Positions 7,987 through 17,400 of a stretch of 45,620 nt of DNA are shown here, in pieces. Made by a program: the position numbers and the translations under genes. The notes beneath the pieces are model-generated. The model was not told the DNA's origin and searched no databases. It saw only the letters and a list, made by a program, of their open reading frames with translations. Source of the stretch: an aff. Roholtiella sp. LEGE 12411 (GTDB taxonomy: Bacteria; Cyanobacteriota; Cyanobacteriia; Cyanobacteriales; Nostocaceae); NCBI RefSeq assembly GCF_015206995.1, contig NZ_JADEXR010000040.1:1-45620 (forward strand). The letters are read 5' to 3'. The number at the start of each line of letters is the position of its first letter. The first letter of the stretch is position 1.

Positions 7987-9794
7987 GATTGTTTACCTGT
8001 TTTATCTGGAATTGTGAAGTAGAAAATCGAGCCTTGACCCGGTTCCGACTCAACCCAGATAATGCCGCCGTGGCGTTCGATAATTTTTTTACAAATTGCT
8101 AGACCGATACCAGTACCCAAATACTTGGCTCTACCGTGCAAGCGCTGAAAAATTACGAAAATGCGTTCGACATACTGGGATTCTATACCAATTCCATTAT
8201 CGCGCACCCAAAACAACCATTCATCTTCTGATGGGATAATATTTAAACTTTCCTTATCCGCATCTACACCCCCCTTGAGTACACCAATGTGAATTTTTGG
8301 GGGCAGATTTTGACGGAATTTGATAGCGTTGCTGATGAGGTTTTGGAAAACCTGTGTCAGTTGAGTAGCATCAGCTATCACTTCGGGTAAAAGGTCGTGG
8401 GTGATAACTGCACCACTCTCCTCAATTGCAACTTGGAGATTAGCGATCGCCTGCTTTAAAACAGCACTACAATCAACTGGTACAAAGGGCTGTCCACGGG
8501 TGCTAACCCGCGAATAGTTCAACAGATCGTTGATTAAAGTCTGCATTCGGTGTGCTCCGTCTACAGCATAGGCGATGAACTGATCGGCATTGGCATCTAG
8601 TTTGCTTTTATATCTTTGCTCTAGCAGTTGTAAATAACTAGTCACCATCCGCAACGGCTCTTGCAAGTCGTGAGAAGCCACGTATGCAAATTGTTCTAAT
8701 TCGCTATTAGAACGGGCTAGTTCCTGACTGTAGCAGGTTTGTTTTGCTAACAATTGTGCTTGGGATATAGCAATGCCAATTTGGTTAGCCAACTGCTGTA
8801 ATAACTCTGTCTCAAAGCTATTCCACCGCCGGGGGGTGGCACACTGATGAGCTAGCAACAAGCCCCAAATACCTTCCCTGACAAGAATCGGCACTACCAG
8901 ATTAGCCCTGATAGCAAACTGTTGGAGAAATTCTCGATGGCATGGTCGAATGTAAGCGCTTTCAATGTCTTCAATCGCACTGACTCTTCCTTGGCGATAT
9001 CTCTCCAGGTATTCTTCTTTAAAGCAGGAATCGAAAAGATTTTTTCCCAAAATTACCGGCCAACCAGGCAATACTGCCTCTTGTACCACTGTTCCTGAAC
9101 CATCAGCCCATAGTTGAAAAATCAATACTCGGTCAGCTTGTAGTAGTTTTTGTACCTCTGTCACCGTGGTGCGGAGAATGTCCTCTATTTGTAAAGTTTC
9201 TCGAATTTTTACAGTGATTTCCGCAAATAGTTGCGATCGCCGTTCGCTCTGACGTAAGGATGTCTCCGTTTGCTCTAGTTCCTCAGCAAAACGGGATACT
9301 TTCGCTAAATTTCGCCTTAGCTCTAACTGGTTGAGCACCTGGCGACTCAGAGCCAGAAGCGCCTCCATTTGTTTTTGGCTCAGTTCTCGTGGAACTCGAT
9401 CAAGCACACACAGAGTTCCTAGCATGTCTCCCTTGGCAGTAATCAAGGGCACACCTGCATAAAACCGCACATAAGGCTCGGCAATCACCACCGGATTCTT
9501 TGCCAACTTTTCGTCAGCTAATGTATCTGTAACTACTACAATGTCCCGCCGTTCTTGGCAAAGATAACATAACCCAACATTCCAGGGCATTTCTAGTACA
9601 TCTAAACCCACTTTTGCCTTAAACCACTGACGATGTTCATCAATGAAATTGATCAAGGCCATAGGAGTGCCACAAATATATGCGGCTAATTGGGCAAGGC
9701 TGTCGTAGGCTTCTTCAGGTTCGGTGTCAAGAATTTGATACTGGCGGAGAGCTTCTAGTCTCACCGCATCTTCATCAGTGCGTTCAGCTTTCAT
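7983..9794 (-). CDS. GAF-GAF sensor histidine kinase, candidate cyanobacteriochrome
   Basis: A 603-residue soluble kinase. GAF1 is at about 25-160 and GAF2 at about 185-345. A Cph1-like HisKA has H-box [12 protein letters not shown] (H375), and the HATPase carries DNGIGI and [15 protein letters not shown]2 contains [13 protein letters not shown], that is Cys285-His286 in the position where phytochromes and cyanobacteriochromes attach a linear tetrapyrrole, followed by the ANLVVPIL strand usual in bilin-binding GAFs. GAF1 lacks this motif. The H-box region resembles Cph1, and the next gene is an Rcp1-like receiver, which is the Cph1-Rcp1 arrangement. Bilin binding is inferred from the motif alone; many Cys-His GAFs do bind, some do not. 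Upstream is a 727-bp spacer. Confidence 0.92.
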   Translation of the reverse strand: MKAERTDEDAVRLEALRQYQILDTEPEEAYDSLAQLAAYICGTPMALINFIDEHRQWFKAKVGLDVLEMPWNVGLCYLCQERRDIVVVTDTLADEKLAKNPVVIAEPYVRFYAGVPLITAKGDMLGTLCVLDRVPRELSQKQMEALLALSRQVLNQLELRRNLAKVSRFAEELEQTETSLRQSERRSQLFAEITVKIRETLQIEDILRTTVTEVQKLLQADRVLIFQLWADGSGTVVQEAVLPGWPVILGKNLFDSCFKEEYLERYRQGRVSAIEDIESAYIRPCHREFLQQFAIRANLVVPILVREGIWGLLLAHQCATPRRWNSFETELLQQLANQIGIAISQAQLLAKQTCYSQELARSNSELEQFAYVASHDLQEPLRMVTSYLQLLEQRYKSKLDANADQFIAYAVDGAHRMQTLINDLLNYSRVSTRGQPFVPVDCSAVLKQAIANLQVAIEESGAVITHDLLPEVIADATQLTQVFQNLISNAIKFRQNLPPKIHIGVLKGGVDADKESLNIIPSEDEWLFWVRDNGIGIESQYVERIFVIFQRLHGRAKYLGTGIGLAICKKIIERHGGIIWVESEPGQGSIFYFTIPDKTGKQS

Positions 9795-10109
9795 TAACTT
9801 TTTTTAATAAATCAAAGTATGCTGTCTATTTAATTTTGGTAAAAAGCAGAGGAATACTTAATAGCAACCCACATTTAAAGTTTCGAGAGTTGCCTTGTGA
9901 CTTTCAGACTTTTTTGTGTATGTATTCTAAAAGTTTAACGTACATTGAAACTGCGATGCCGTTTTCCTGTTGAGACTAAGAACTCAACAATTCTAGAATT
10001 TACTGATATCTATTATCTATGCGATCGCAATTACCCTGTAGTTCTACTAAATACTCAATTCGCCTGGATCCCCATAGTTCAGCTTCATTTTGAAGGTGTA
10101 TCAAATAAT

Positions 10110-10207
10110 ATGGTACGGAATCCGGTTTTGGCGGTGGCGGTTTACTTACTCAGTTGACTGCTAATTCTATTCTAACCGCGACAGATTTTGTCATTCAAGG
10201 TTACTAA
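10110..10207 (+). pseudogene. possible remnant of a repeat-protein C-terminus
   Basis: One frame reads YGTESGFGGGGLL then TQLTANSILTATDFVIQGY and a stop. The Gly-rich run followed by LTATDFVI recalls the ends of cyanobacterial Ca-binding/RTX-type proteins. It has no start, and an in-frame stop lies just upstream. The resemblance is weak. Confidence 0.2.
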
Positions 10208-10405
10208 GTACAACATTGAATTAATTCATAGCGAATAAATTTGGCAAAATTCTACGTCCCTCTGCGTTGAAAAACTAGTATTTGGAAACCCAGAGAAGCG
10301 CAAAGGAACACAAAGGTTTAATGCAAGCCTATATTTTCGCAACCAAATGCTGAAATCATCTATTAGACATCTCCAGAAATTAAATATGCATTATCCAAAA
10401 CCCTT

Positions 10406-10448
10406 GTAGAGACGTAGCACTGCTACGTCTCTACTGCTACGTCTCTAC
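10406..10448. repeat. dispersed palindrome variant with extra half copy
   Basis: A 29-bp palindrome with arms GTAGAGACGTAGC around ACT (10406-10434), followed at once by a repeat of the right arm, TGCTACGTCTCTAC (10435-10448). Both arms carry the same T-to-A change relative to the copies at 3698, 12371 and 19031, so the pairing is kept. Confidence 0.85.
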
Positions 10449-10521
10449 ATTCTTTTTCACCAGGTGTCTACCAAGAGTTGAGGGTGGGGAATGCTGCGTG
10501 TTGTTCAAGAGGCACTACTAA

Positions 10522-11166
10522 TTAAACCCGTACTAAAACCGCCTCCCGCAGTTTGCCAATCACATCGCTGAGATTACCCATATTCAGGCGATAACTCAGA
10601 GGATGAGCAATTAATCGGGCTGTGCTTTCATACAAAGTGGCAATCTCAACCAAACCATTTTCTCGCAAAGTTCGCCCTGTGGAAACCAAATCGACGATCG
10701 CCTCGGACATCCCGGTAATTGGGCCTAACTCTACTGAACCATACAGTGGTACTATTTCTACAGGTAAATCTAAACTGTGGAAATATTCACGAGCGCAATT
10801 CACATATTTAGAAGCCACTCGACCATTTGGTGGTAAATCTAAAGGCGATCGGTAAGAACTGGATGCTTTTACCGCTACTGACATACGACAATGCCCAAAC
10901 TGCAAATCTACCAAATGTGCAACTTGCGGCTGTTTTTCTCGCAGCACATCGTAACCGACAATGCCCAGTTGTGCCTGACCATATTCTACATAAACTGGCA
11001 CATCCTGCGCCCGTACTAGCAGCCCTTTAGCTTGTCCGCTAGCATCAGGAATTTGAAGTTGGCGAGTCCCTGAATCTAAAAAGGCACTAAAATCTAATCC
11101 CACAGATTGTAGCAACCGGATGCTATTTTTAAGTAGTTCCCCTTTTGGCAATGCAACTGTCAGCAT
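10522..11166 (-). CDS. hisG: ATP phosphoribosyltransferase, catalytic subunit (short form)
   Basis: The first enzyme of histidine synthesis, joining ATP and PRPP. The start at 11166 gives [11 protein letters not shown] right after the Met, as in short-form HisG, and a length of 214 residues. The PRPP-binding loop reads [14 protein letters not shown]. The short form lacks the C-terminal regulatory domain and normally needs HisZ, which is not in this window. An upstream in-frame ATG at 11265 would add 33 residues, but that stretch is translated small dispersed repeat (11199-11266) and has no HisG similarity. hisG stands alone and diverges from the RppA-like regulator. Confidence 0.93.
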   Translation of the reverse strand: MLTVALPKGELLKNSIRLLQSVGLDFSAFLDSGTRQLQIPDASGQAKGLLVRAQDVPVYVEYGQAQLGIVGYDVLREKQPQVAHLVDLQFGHCRMSVAVKASSSYRSPLDLPPNGRVASKYVNCAREYFHSLDLPVEIVPLYGSVELGPITGMSEAIVDLVSTGRTLRENGLVEIATLYESTARLIAHPLSYRLNMGNLSDVIGKLREAVLVRV

Positions 11167-11198
11167 TCTTTTTCTTAGTATCGTTGTTGGCGTTTCGG

Positions 11199-11266
11199 TG
11201 AGTCCAGCCCCAGTCTTGGCGGTTTCCATCACGATGGAGACTGGCGAACCCCAAGGGCGGTTCATT
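11199..11266. repeat. small dispersed repeat (SDR) in the hisG leader
   Basis: Contains GGCGGTTTCCATCA and GGCGAACCCCAAGGGCGG, the pattern of Nostoc small dispersed repeats. GGCGGTTTCCGTCA and GCGAACCCCCGAAGG recur inside the dehydrogenase gene at 26138-26222. Confidence 0.55.
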
Positions 11267-11301
11267 AATGAGAATATCTCTATATGCTTACCATAAGCAG
11301 T

Positions 11302-12000
11302 ATGAGAATTTTATTAGTTGATGATGAAGTTGAACTAACTGACCCTCTAAGTCGCTTGTTAACTCGCGAGGGTTATACTGTGGATGCCGCTTATGATGGT
11401 ACAAGTGGTAGCGAATATGCACAAGCAGGCAGTTATGACCTACTAATTTTAGATTGGATGCTACCAGGAAAAACGGGATTAGAGATTTGTCAACAATTGC
11501 GACGCCAAGGCAAAACAACTCCCGTTCTGTTTCTCACAGCCAAAGATACTCTAGATGACCGTGTAGAAGGTTTAGATGCTGGTGCGGACGACTATTTGGT
11601 GAAACCGTTTGAACTACGAGAGTTATTAGCCAGAGTTCGTGCTTTGTTGCGCCGTTCCGGTTCCCAAACTTACGACACTATCGGCGGAAGGCTAACTGTA
11701 GCGGATTTAGAACTTGATTGTGAAAATCAAGTAGCCTATCGTCAAGGACGCATCATTGAACTATCGCAAAAAGAAAGCCAGCTACTACAATACTTTATGG
11801 AACACACTGGACAACTGCTAACTCACGCTCAGATTTTGCAAAATCTGTGGCAAGATGACGAACAACCCAGTAGTAATGTGATCGCGGCATTAATTCGCCT
11901 GTTGCGCCGTAAGATTGAGGTGGGTAGAGACTCTCAATTGATTCACACGGTATACGGTAAAGGCTATCGCTTCGGGGCTTCCTCAATAGAAAATTCCTAA
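11302..12000 (+). CDS. OmpR-family response regulator, RppA/NrsR-like
   Basis: A two-domain regulator of 232 residues from the ATG at 11302, where [16 protein letters not shown] begins as in relatives; an ATG at 11284 adds six residues. The receiver has phospho-Asp about D51 in [13 protein letters not shown] and Lys in [15 protein letters not shown]. The C-terminal winged helix ends [12 protein letters not shown]. It is closest in my reading to RppA/NrsR of Synechocystis, which act in redox or nickel sensing with an adjacent kinase (RppB/NrsS). Here no kinase follows, so the partner must be elsewhere. The first 117 bp upstream are shared with hisG. Confidence 0.9.
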   Translation: MRILLVDDEVELTDPLSRLLTREGYTVDAAYDGTSGSEYAQAGSYDLLILDWMLPGKTGLEICQQLRRQGKTTPVLFLTAKDTLDDRVEGLDAGADDYLVKPFELRELLARVRALLRRSGSQTYDTIGGRLTVADLELDCENQVAYRQGRIIELSQKESQLLQYFMEHTGQLLTHAQILQNLWQDDEQPSSNVIAALIRLLRRKIEVGRDSQLIHTVYGKGYRFGASSIENS

Positions 12001-12481
12001 ATTATTTTATTCGTTCTGTTTGAGTGCCCAATCTAAAACCACGAATTTGCACTATAGACTAAAATTAAACCAATCCTCTTGTCTAGAACACCGATTCAGT
12101 ATTCAAGATCAGTAAACCAAAAAGTTTTTTAGAAGTGTTACCACCTGGACATTTCAGCTAAAACCAGGGATCTCACAGAACTCACAAAACAACGTTAAAT
12201 TGAGGATTTCAGACGATACCCCTAGCTACCTTCAAGCGAGCGATCGCTTGATCCCTCTAAAAGCAATGGTGAATACTCCAGATTCACAATGGCTGAAACC
12301 CTTGTTTTTACGTTGGTTTTGAAAAGTTTGTGGTTTACTGAAGATAGGAGCGAGAAAAACCGATTATTTCGTAGAGACGTTGCAATGCAACGTCTCTACA
12401 GTCAACGATAATTGGTCGTTTTACCGAAAAGAAATCGGGTTTTTGCGATTACTGAATCGATGCTTTAGCGGTAGAACAAAA
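12001..12481. other. spacer, about 480 bp
   Basis: Holds a HIP1-centred palindrome (TCAAGCG-AGCGATCGCTTGA, about 12232-12252) and the 29-bp dispersed palindrome at 12371-12399. I see no gene in it. Confidence 0.5.
12371..12399. repeat. 29-bp dispersed palindrome (copy 2)
   Basis: Identical to the copies at 3698 and 19031, with arms GTAGAGACGTTGC. It lies 83 bp upstream of the Uma2 start. Confidence 0.85.
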
Positions 12482-12850
12482 ATGACTGTAACTACCTATA
12501 AATGGACAATTGAACGTTATCACCGAGCAATAGAAGTTGCCATTGTCAAACCTTTAGGCGAGGTCTACTTAGAATACCATCCTTACCCCGAAGACATCTT
12601 CTGGATTATCGAATTCTCTAAGGCCACCCTGAGCAAAGACTTAGGTGATAAAAAAGACATTTACGCAGAAGCAGGTATTGCTGAATATTGGGTTGTTAAT
12701 CTTAAAACTGCTCAGATGCATGTATTTCGAGATTTAAAAAATGGACAATACACAACTGAACTAATACTAACCACAGGCACTATTGCTCCCCTAGCGTTTA
12801 CTGATATATTCGTTCAAGTTCAGCGCTTCATCGGTTTGCCAAGTAAATAA
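12482..12850 (+). pseudogene. Uma2-family (DUF820) protein with internal deletion
   Basis: From the ATG at 12482 the product is 122 residues, against about 185-200 for Uma2-family proteins, a PD-(D/E)xK nuclease-like family much expanded in cyanobacteria. The N-terminus (TTYKWTIERYHRAIE) joins directly to VAIVKPLGEVYLEYHP, and the usual middle part is absent. That part holds the ELLRGEIVxMPP segment and the stretch up to the PDxAIVKP strand. The later nuclease-like core (IFWIIEFSKATLSKDL...KKDIYAEAGIAEYWVV) remains. The deletion is in frame, so a protein may still be made, but part of the nuclease fold is gone. The last 31 bp overlap, tail to tail, the acyltransferase gene. Confidence 0.65.
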
Positions 12851-13857
12851 TTAAGTTGAATTTGTAATTTATCTCGTAGTTGTTGTGCTTGTCGATAAGC
12901 TGCTCCACGCCCTTTAATTGAATTAATATCCTTTTCCAAAGGTTGAATAAAGTAACGCAGACGTGTTCTCATTGCCCAAACTCCCATTGAGGGAAACAAA
13001 ATTAAGATAAGCATCAAAGGCGAGAAAGGCAAGAAGGGTAATTTAAATAATCCTTGCAATTTTTTAAGGTTAACTGTCCAAGGATGTAGAGATTCACTAC
13101 CAATGCAAACAACTGGGAGAATGGGAATATGATAGCGATCGCTCAGCTGAATAAAGCTGATATCAAACTTTTGCAGTTGATAGCGTTTTCTCCAACCTTT
13201 AAAAGGGCCGCGTAAACCTTCGGGTGCGTATAGGATAATTTTACTTTGGCTGTTGGCGATCGCCTCTTCAAAATCACCGATCTCTGCTCGCACAGCACCT
13301 AAAACCTGTGCCCATTTGGGTGGTAGCCACCAAATCACCCAAGGATGTTCAAATAATGGTACACCCGCTAAAGGTTGCACTATCCAACCTCGTGCTTTGC
13401 CTAATAAATAACCCAAGGTCAAAAAGTCCCAAGGAAAACACATCCCTGCATGATTCATCGCCACAATCATTGAACCTGTTTGTGGCAAGTTATCAATTTG
13501 TTGCAATTCCCCACGAAAATAATATTTAGCTATAAAACTAAGAACTTCTTCACGAAAAGCTTGTTGATACTTTGGATTAAATTCCCCTACTTCTGTTCGT
13601 GGTGAACGACAACCAAGACGCAACCAACGCATCATTACTGCTAGATAAAATCCGCCAGGAATTAAAAATAATCCATATTCTAACCAATTCCAACCATCAG
13701 GATCGACGTTATAATGCTGCCAGTGGCGGTTAAATAAAATCAACCAGCCCGGAGGATACCAGAGACACAACCAATCAAACCAGCTAAATTTATAGCCTTT
13801 ATCGGAAGCTTCTTCCAGTTTAGTGTTTAGGAGTTTTTCTGAGTGTTGATTAATCAC
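12820..13857 (-). CDS. lysophospholipid acyltransferase family protein (PlsC-like)
   Basis: A 345-residue membrane-associated protein. The acyltransferase core begins at about residue 125: MNHAGMCFPWDF is the H-containing block, with a longer H-to-D spacing than the classic HX4D, and APEGLRGPFKGWRKRY is the counterpart of the FPEGTR block. GVPLFEHP lies between them. Two hydrophobic stretches precede the core (WLCLWYPPGWLILF and LEYGLFLIPGGFYLAVMM), and another lies near 285 (LPFSPLMLILILFPSMGVW). The likely role is acyl transfer to a glycerolipid at the membrane; the substrate is unknown. The altered H-D spacing may mark a distinct subfamily. It overlaps the Uma2 remnant at the 3' end. Confidence 0.75.
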   Translation of the reverse strand: MINQHSEKLLNTKLEEASDKGYKFSWFDWLCLWYPPGWLILFNRHWQHYNVDPDGWNWLEYGLFLIPGGFYLAVMMRWLRLGCRSPRTEVGEFNPKYQQAFREEVLSFIAKYYFRGELQQIDNLPQTGSMIVAMNHAGMCFPWDFLTLGYLLGKARGWIVQPLAGVPLFEHPWVIWWLPPKWAQVLGAVRAEIGDFEEAIANSQSKIILYAPEGLRGPFKGWRKRYQLQKFDISFIQLSDRYHIPILPVVCIGSESLHPWTVNLKKLQGLFKLPFLPFSPLMLILILFPSMGVWAMRTRLRYFIQPLEKDINSIKGRGAAYRQAQQLRDKLQIQLNYLLGKPMKR

Positions 13858-14160
13858 AACATTAGTGCAGATTAGGCAACATTTAGCAGTATATCTTAAC
13901 TTAATAGCTTTGCCGTTGACATCTTACCCAAGAAGTAAAATTAACTACATATCTGAGAAGCTAGATATCTGGCAAAAGTTAAAAAATCAGGTATTTTTTG
14001 GCAAAAGCAGTGATATTTTGGTAAAAGCTATAAAAGCAAAGTGTCAGATAAAGCATAAACATACAGTACTTTTGTTCTCAATCAGGTGTCGCAACACTAC
14101 ACTCAAAATCTTCCCCAAGCTGGAGACAAATGGCGCGACACGTGTCTTATTCTTCCTACT
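13858..14160. other. spacer, about 300 bp
   Basis: An AT-rich divergent region between the acyltransferase and the XRE-type gene. It must contain both promoters, but I see no clear -35/-10 pair, operator or repeat. Confidence 0.4.
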
Positions 14161-14415
14161 ATGGAATTAAGAAAGCCGCTCAAAATATCAGATTTAATCC
14201 GTGAACTTCGGCAGCAACTTGATCTTTCTCAGGAGAAGTTTGCAGCCAAGTTGGGGGTTTCGCTGCGAACAGTCAATCGCTGGGAGAACGGGAATACAGT
14301 GCCTTCACCAATGGCACTAAAGCTAATTGAGGAAATGTTACAGAACATGGGTGAACCAGGCAAAAAACTACTGAGGCAGTATTTACCACAAGTGGAACAG
14401 GGGGAGGACTCCTGA
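14161..14415 (+). CDS. XRE-family helix-turn-helix regulator
   Basis: An 84-residue DNA-binding protein from the ATG at 14161 (MELRKPLKISDLI). An in-frame ATG at 14086 would add 25 residues unlike a helix-turn-helix protein. The HTH lies at about 14-50: LIRELRQQLDLSQEKFAAKLGV, then SLRTVNRWENGNTVPSP. This is the Cro/CI/XRE signature with the NRWENG recognition-helix end. The C-terminal 30 residues are helical and charged. Its stop codon lies one base before the ATG of the giant kinase, so the two are surely one operon. It may be the output regulator or an autoregulator of that kinase; this is inferred from position alone. Confidence 0.82.
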   Translation: MELRKPLKISDLIRELRQQLDLSQEKFAAKLGVSLRTVNRWENGNTVPSPMALKLIEEMLQNMGEPGKKLLRQYLPQVEQGEDS

Positions 14416-14416
14416 G

Positions 14417-17400
14417 ATGACGCTGACAGTACCCGAAAAAATTTTGATGATACGCTCTCGGTTACTAACTCATGGTGTGATGATTCTGGCAGTCATGGCG
14501 GCGCTATTGCTGACGCCACTATTACAGCCAGTTCTTGAGCCGAGTGTATTTACATTGTTTTATGCTGCTGTGGCAGTTAGTGCCTGGTATGGCGGCATAG
14601 TACCGGGAGTGTTGGCGATCGCCTTATCTGTTGTAGTTGCTCTCTACTTTTTGATTGAGCCAGTTTACTCGTTTGAGATCATCAGCCTGAGCATCTTAGT
14701 ACGATGCATTACGTTCTCACTAGTATCCCTCCTAATTACCATACTCTCCTCAGAGTTGCGAACTGCCAGACGCAAGGCAGAAAAAAACTTGAAGTTGCTG
14801 CAAAACAGCAAAATGCGATTTAGCCGACTGCTAGAATCCAACATCATTGGGGTCATTGTCACTGATATAAACGGCTCAATTATTGAAGCCAATGATGCCT
14901 TTCTGAAGATGGTTGGCTACACGCAAGAAGATTTATCCACTCACCGTATGAATTGGCGGGAGATGACTCCACCTGAGCACCTTCATTTGAGTGAGAGTTC
15001 AGTACAAGAACTCAAAACTACCGGAATATGCCAGCCCTTTGAAAAAGAATACATCCGCAAAAATGGCTCTCGCGTTCCCGTTTTGCTCGGTTCTGCCTTT
15101 GTGGGAGACTCTGAAGCAACGTTCATTGGTTTTGTTGTTGATTTGAGCGATCGGCAAGCTGCGCTACGCGAACGCAAACAAGCAGAAGCAGCACTACAGC
15201 AAGCCAATCAACAAATCACACGTACCCTAGAAACCATGAGCGATGCGTTTGTGGCGCTAGACCGTGACTGGCAGATTATCTACCAGAATGCAGAAGCAGA
15301 GCGAATTAACGGCAAACCTAGGATAGAGATCATCGGGAAGTCGCACTGGGAAGAGTGGCCTGCATCCGTAGGGACAAATATAGAGCACCAGTACCGCCGA
15401 GCAATGGCGGAACAAATTCCCCTCCATTTCGAGCATCACTACTACTTTCCACCCAAGCACAACCAGTGGTTTGAGATTCATGCCTACCCTTTTGAAGATG
15501 GTCTTAACATTTTCTTCCGCGACATTAGCAAAAACAAGTTAGCAGAACAAACCTTGCAAGAGAAGGAGGAGCGACTAAGGTTAGCTAACGAGCGTTTCGA
15601 GTTAGCTGCTGCTGCGGTCAATTGTCTGATCTATGACTGGAATATAGAACAAGATAATGTTGAAAGAACCGAGGGTTTAACCCGAATTTTGGGCTATTCT
15701 CTTACCGAAGCCCAACCAACTAGCAGTTGGTGGCGTGAGCTTGTCCATCCAGAGGATTTGCAGCGTACACAAGACGGGGCGATAGTCGCCTTGGCAAATG
15801 GCGATCGCTATGTCAATGAGTATCGAGTTCGTCACAAGGATAATCAGTATATTTATGTACTAGATCAAGGGATAGTGGTGCAACGGGACGCTAATGGACA
15901 ACCCATACGCATAGTTGGCAGCACTACAGATATCAGCGAACGCAAACAAGTAGAGGAGGCACTTCAAGAACAGGAGAAAAAATACCGCTATATATTTGAA
16001 GCCACAGGCGTGTCGATTTTTGAACAAGATTTTTCTCTTGTCAAAGCAGCACTTGATGATTTGAAAACCCAAGGCGTTCAAAATTTTCGCACCTTTTTTG
16101 CCGAACATCCTGACTTCATTCAACAAGCAGTTGGCATGGTAAGAATTGTCAACGCAAACAATGCGGCTGTGCAAATGTTTGGCGCTCAAGAAAAAAATGA
16201 TCTCTTGACTTCGCTGCATCAAATATTTTTACCAGAAACCCTAGAGGTATTTGTCAAAGAACTCTTGGCAATTACTGATGAACAAACCTACTTGGAGTCG
16301 GAAACAATTCTGCAAACTCTTCAAGGAGAGCGCCTCAATATTATCTTTACAATTACGTTTCCGCCGCCAGCGACCAAATTTGACAGTGTATTGGTGAGCA
16401 TCATGAATATTACCGCTCACAAACAGGCAGAAGCCACAGTTAAAGATAGTGAGGAGAAGCTCAAGAGTTTTGTAGAAGCCAATGTAGTTGGGATTCTCTT
16501 TGGTGATGTAGATGGTGGCATTAGTGAAGCCAATGATGAGTTCTTGCGAATTGTCGGTTATACCCGTGAAGATCTCCAAGCCGGCAGACTATGCTGGATT
16601 GAAATGACTCCCCCAGAGTATCTTTATTTAGATGAACTAGCGATCGCCGAAGCCAAGGCTAAGGGAGCCTGTACTCCCTATGAGAAACAATACATTCGTA
16701 AGGATGGTTCCCGCATCCCGGTTGTAATTGGCTACACTCTTTTAGGAGCAGCTAGGCACAAATCAGTTGCATTCATTCTTGATATTAGCGAACAGCAAGC
16801 CGCACTACGCGATCGCCAGCAAATTGAAAAAGCGCTACGCCAGAGTGAAAAACAATTTCAAGCTTTTATGGACAACAGTCCAGCACCAGCATGGATTACA
16901 GATGCTGATGGGTGTGTACTGTATTTAAGTCAAACGTATTTGCGTACATTCGATTTATCAACAAACAAGCCAATCGGCAAAAACATCTTTGAGTTATACC
17001 CAGCCCAAATCGCTCAACCGTTCTTCGATAACATCAGAAAAGTCGCCGAAACCAATCAAGTCGTAGAGGCGATCAAGTCTGCTCCCCGCACAGATGGCAC
17101 AATTGGTGAATTTTTGGTGTATCAGTTTCCAATTGCCGATGCGTCTGAGCATCAACTAGTAGGAGGAGTTGCAATTGATATCACCGAACGGGAACGCGCC
17201 CTTCGTGAACGTCAGCTTGCAGAGCAAGCCTTGCAAGAGCGCAGTGAACGTCTCAAACTTCTTTCGGAAACAGCCAGTGATTTGCTTTCAACCGAACGTC
17301 CGTTGGATCTAATGAACAGCTTGTTCAGCAAACTCTCGGCGCAGATGGATTTGGATTTTTACTTCCACTATCTCATCGATACGCACGAGAATAAGCAGAG

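Larger units (their letters stand above)
9795..10521. other. spacer, 727 bp
   Basis: Apart from a possible decayed gene end (10110-10207) and a palindrome cluster (10406-10448), I see no convincing gene, RNA or strong promoter. The half next to the kinase is AT-rich and would hold its promoter. Confidence 0.5.

Noticed and set aside
9945-10157. 70-residue open frame in the spacer upstream of the GAF-GAF kinase
   Set aside because: No start context and unlikely composition; a different frame of the same DNA gives the weak repeat-protein remnant.
11165-11265. N-terminal extension of HisG from the ATG at 11265
   Set aside because: It encodes repeat sequence, and HisG proteins begin at [11 protein letters not shown]; the start at 11166 fits better.
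12380-12481. N-terminal extension of the Uma2 remnant
   Set aside because: The extra residues derive from the 29-bp palindrome and following spacer; the family start is at 12482.
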